From the NCBI RefSeq assembly GCF_907165205.1, contig NC_058192.1, forward strand, positions 34,190,001 through 34,254,000: 64,000 nucleotides of DNA, written 5' to 3'. A program made the translations under genes and the position numbers. Of the stretch, positions 61,234 to 64,000 are shown in pieces; within the stretch, counting starts at the first letter, position 1; each line of letters opens with the position of its first letter. The stretch is from Coccinella septempunctata (lineage: Eukaryota; Arthropoda; Insecta; Coleoptera; Coccinellidae). The notes beneath the pieces were generated by a model. That model worked only from the letters and a program-made list of their open reading frames with translations, was not told where the DNA came from and did not search any database.

Positions 61234-64000
61234 ATCAATTCGTACCAAATCTTGAAACAGCACATAGTTTTCGAATTGAGATGCACATGTTGAATTTCAG
61301 TTCGATACTTCAGATAGGAATTGAGATTTCAGTTGTCAATACGGCAAAGTGTGATATCAATTCCTGAAAACTGTTGGATCAATTCGACCTAAATCTTGAA
61401 ACTGCACATAGTTTTCGAATTGAGGTGCACATGTTGAATTTCGGTTCGATAGTTCTGATAGGAATTGAGATTTCATTGGTCGATTCGACATAGTATCATT
61501 TCAATTCCTAAGGAACTATTGGATCAATTCGACCCAAATCTCGAAACTGTACACAGTTTTCGAATTGAGATGCACTTGTTGAATTTCAGTTCGATAGTTC
61601 AGATAGGAATTGAGATTTCAGTGGTTAATTCTTCAAAGTCTGATATCAATTCCTCAAAAACTGTTGGACCAATTCGACCCAAATCTTGAAACTGCACATA
61701 GTTTTCGAATTGAGGTGTACATGTTGAATTTCAGATCGATAGTTCTGATAGGAATGGAGATTTCAGTAGTCGATTCGACAAAATATCATTTCAATTCCTA
61801 GGGAACTATTGAATCAATCCGAACCAAATCTTGAAACTGCACATAGTTTTCGAAATGAGATGCACATGTTGAATTTCAGTTCGATAGTTCTGATAGGAAT
61901 TGAGATTTCATTGGTCGATTCGACATAGTATCATTTCAATTCCTAAGGAACTATTGGATCAATTCGACCCAAATCTCGAAACTGTACACAGTTTTCGAAT
62001 TGAGATGCACTTGTTGAATTTCAGTTCGATAGTTCAGATAGGAATTGAGATTTCAGTGGTTAATTCTTCAAAGTCTGATATCAATTCCTCAAAAACTGTT
62101 GGACCAATTCGACCCAAATCTTGAAACTGCACATAGTTTTCGAATTGAGATGCACATGTTGAATTTCAGATCGATAGTTCTGATAGGAATGAAGATTTCA
62201 GTAGTCGATTCGGCAAAATATCATTTCAATTCCTAAGGAACTATTGGATCGATTCGAACCAAATCTTGAAACTGCACATAGTTTTCGAATTGAATTGCAC
62301 ATGTTGAATTTCAGTTTGATGGTTCAGATAGGAATTGAGATTTCAGTGGTCAATTCGGCAAAGTGTGATATCAATTCCTCGAAAACTGTTGAACCAATTC
62401 GACCCAAATCTTGAAACTGCACATAGTTTTTGAATTGAGATGCACATGTTGAATTTCAGTTCGATAGTTCTGATAGGAATTGAGATTTCAGTGTTCAATA
62501 TGGCAAAGTGTGATATCAATTCCTCAAAAACTGTTGAACCAATTCGACCCAAATCTTGAAACTGCACATAGTTTTCGAATTGAGATGCACATGTTGAATT
62601 TCAGATCGATAGTTCTGATAGGAATGAAGATTTCAGTAGTCGATTCGGCAAAATATCATTTCAATTCCTAAGGAACTATTGGATCGATTCGAACCAAATC
62701 TTGAAACTGCACATAGTTTTCGAATTGAATTGCACATGTTGAATTTCAGTTTGATGGTTCAGATAGGAATTGAGATTTCAGTGGTCAATTCGGCAAAGTG
62801 TGATATTAATTCCTCGAAAACTGTTGAACCAATTCGACCCAAATCTTGAAACTGCACATAGTTTTTGAATTGAGATGCACATGTTGAATTTCAGTTCGAT
62901 AGTTCTGATAGGAATTGAGATTTCAGTGTTCAATATGGCAAAGTGTGATATCAATTCCTCAAAACTGTTGGATCAATTCGACCTAAATCTTGAAACTGCA
63001 CATAGTTTTCGAATTGAGGTGCACATGTTGAATTTCAGTTCGATAGTTCTGATAGGAATTGAGATTTCATTGGTCGATTCGACATAGTATCATTTCAATT
63101 CCTAAGGAACTATTGGATCAATTCGACCCAAATCTCGAAACTGTACACAGTTCTCGAATTGAGATGCACTTGTTGAATTTCAGTTCGAAAGTTCAGATAG
63201 GAATTGAGATTTCAGTGGTTAATTCTTCAAAGTCTGATATCAATTCCTCAAAAACTGTTGGACCAATTCGACCCAAATCTTGAAACTGCACATAGTTCTC
63301 GAAAGGAGATGCACATGTTGAATTTCAGTTCGATAGTTCAGATAGGAATTGAGATTTCAGTGGTCTATTCGGCAAAGTGTGATATCAATTCCTCAAAAAC
63401 TGTTGGATCAATTCGAACGAAATCTTGAAACAGCACATAGTTTTCGAATTGAGATGCACATGTTGAATTTCAGTTCGATAGTTCTGATAGGAATTGAGAT
63501 TTCAGTGGTCGATTCGACAAAATATCATTTCAATTCCCAAGGAACTATTGGATCAATTCGACCCAAATCCCGAAACTGTACACAGTTTTCGAATTGAGAT
63601 GCACATGTTGAATTTCAGTTCGATAGTTCAGATAGAAATTGAGATTTCAGTGGTCAATTCGGCAAAGTGTGATATCAATTCCTGAAAACTGTTGGATCAA
63701 TTCGATCCAAATCTTGAAACTGCACATAGTTTTCGAATTGAGATGCACATGTTGAATTTCAGTTCGATAGTTCTGATAGAAATTGAGATTTCAGTGGACG
63801 ATTCGACATAATATCATTTCAATTCCTAAGGAACTATTGGATAAATTCGACCCAAATCTCGAAACTGTACACAGTTTTCGAATTGAGATGCACATGCTGA
63901 ATTTCAGTTCGATAGTTCAGATAGGAATTTAGATCTCAGTGGTTAATTCGGCAAAGTGTGATATCAATTCCTCGAAAACTGTTGGAACAATTCGAACCAA
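61234..64000. repeat. Satellite array, right segment with trimer organisation
   Basis: The 145-bp array resumes and runs off the end of the window. Variants recur every 435 bp. GATTTCATTGGTCG with GTGGTTAATTCTTCAAAGTC appears at 61,474 and again at 61,909, with a third set from 63,068. TGAATTGCACATG with CAGTTTGATGGTTCAG appears at 62,297 and 62,732. Monomers resemble those of 1-7,530 (class A and B mixed, no 136-bp or 87-bp forms), so the two outer parts of the window are alike and differ from the central HOR domain. Confidence 0.92.

Overview
The window is eukaryotic, almost certainly from an animal (probably an invertebrate), and is dominated by satellite DNA. About 57 kb is one AT-rich tandem repeat with a 145-bp monomer (my hand consensus is 53 G+C of 145). 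The rest is a small cluster of non-LTR retrotransposon material and one poly(A)-tailed insert. I see no host protein-coding gene, tRNA, rRNA or CRISPR array. The animal assignment rests on two features: APE-endonuclease/reverse-transcriptase elements with trinucleotide tails, and an ORF1 with a PHD-like zinc finger. I cannot name the species.

Layout. Positions 1-7,530 are a mixed population of two monomer classes with short local duplications (435 and 580 bp). Positions 7,530-47,700 are a shuffled higher-order repeat (HOR) domain. Blocks of 5-25 monomers, tagged by shared deletion monomers (136, 140 and 87 bp), recur at many different offsets (1,282, 1,682, 3,597, 4,249, 9,722, 10,069, 12,413 and 15,140 bp among others). 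Positions 47,700-55,558 are a second HOR domain. It carries a poly(A)-tailed structured-RNA-like insert (50,262-50,599) and a 5'-truncated non-LTR element (C) that has been duplicated with its flanking satellite as a 1.86-kb unit. Positions 55,559-61,233 are a nested insertion. A minus-strand non-LTR fragment (A) is split by a nearly complete plus-strand element (B, 56,560-60,487) with ORF1, a frameshifted ORF2 and a TTA-repeat tail. Positions 61,234-64,000 are satellite again, with trimeric (435 bp) organisation. The array runs off both ends of the window.

How it fits together. Every full monomer contains two inverted repeats: 9-bp arms AGGAATTGA/TCAATTCCT and 10-bp arms TCAATTCGAA/TTCGAATTGA. 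Hundreds of short open frames (60-82 codons) appear in the satellite because the monomer has few stops and 145 leaves remainder 1 on division by 3; I treat them as artefacts. The genuine coding remnants all belong to retroelements. Repeated unequal exchange explains the HOR mosaic, and it has amplified a retroelement fragment as part of a repeat unit. Block coordinates and offsets come from reading by eye and are good to a few tens of bases.
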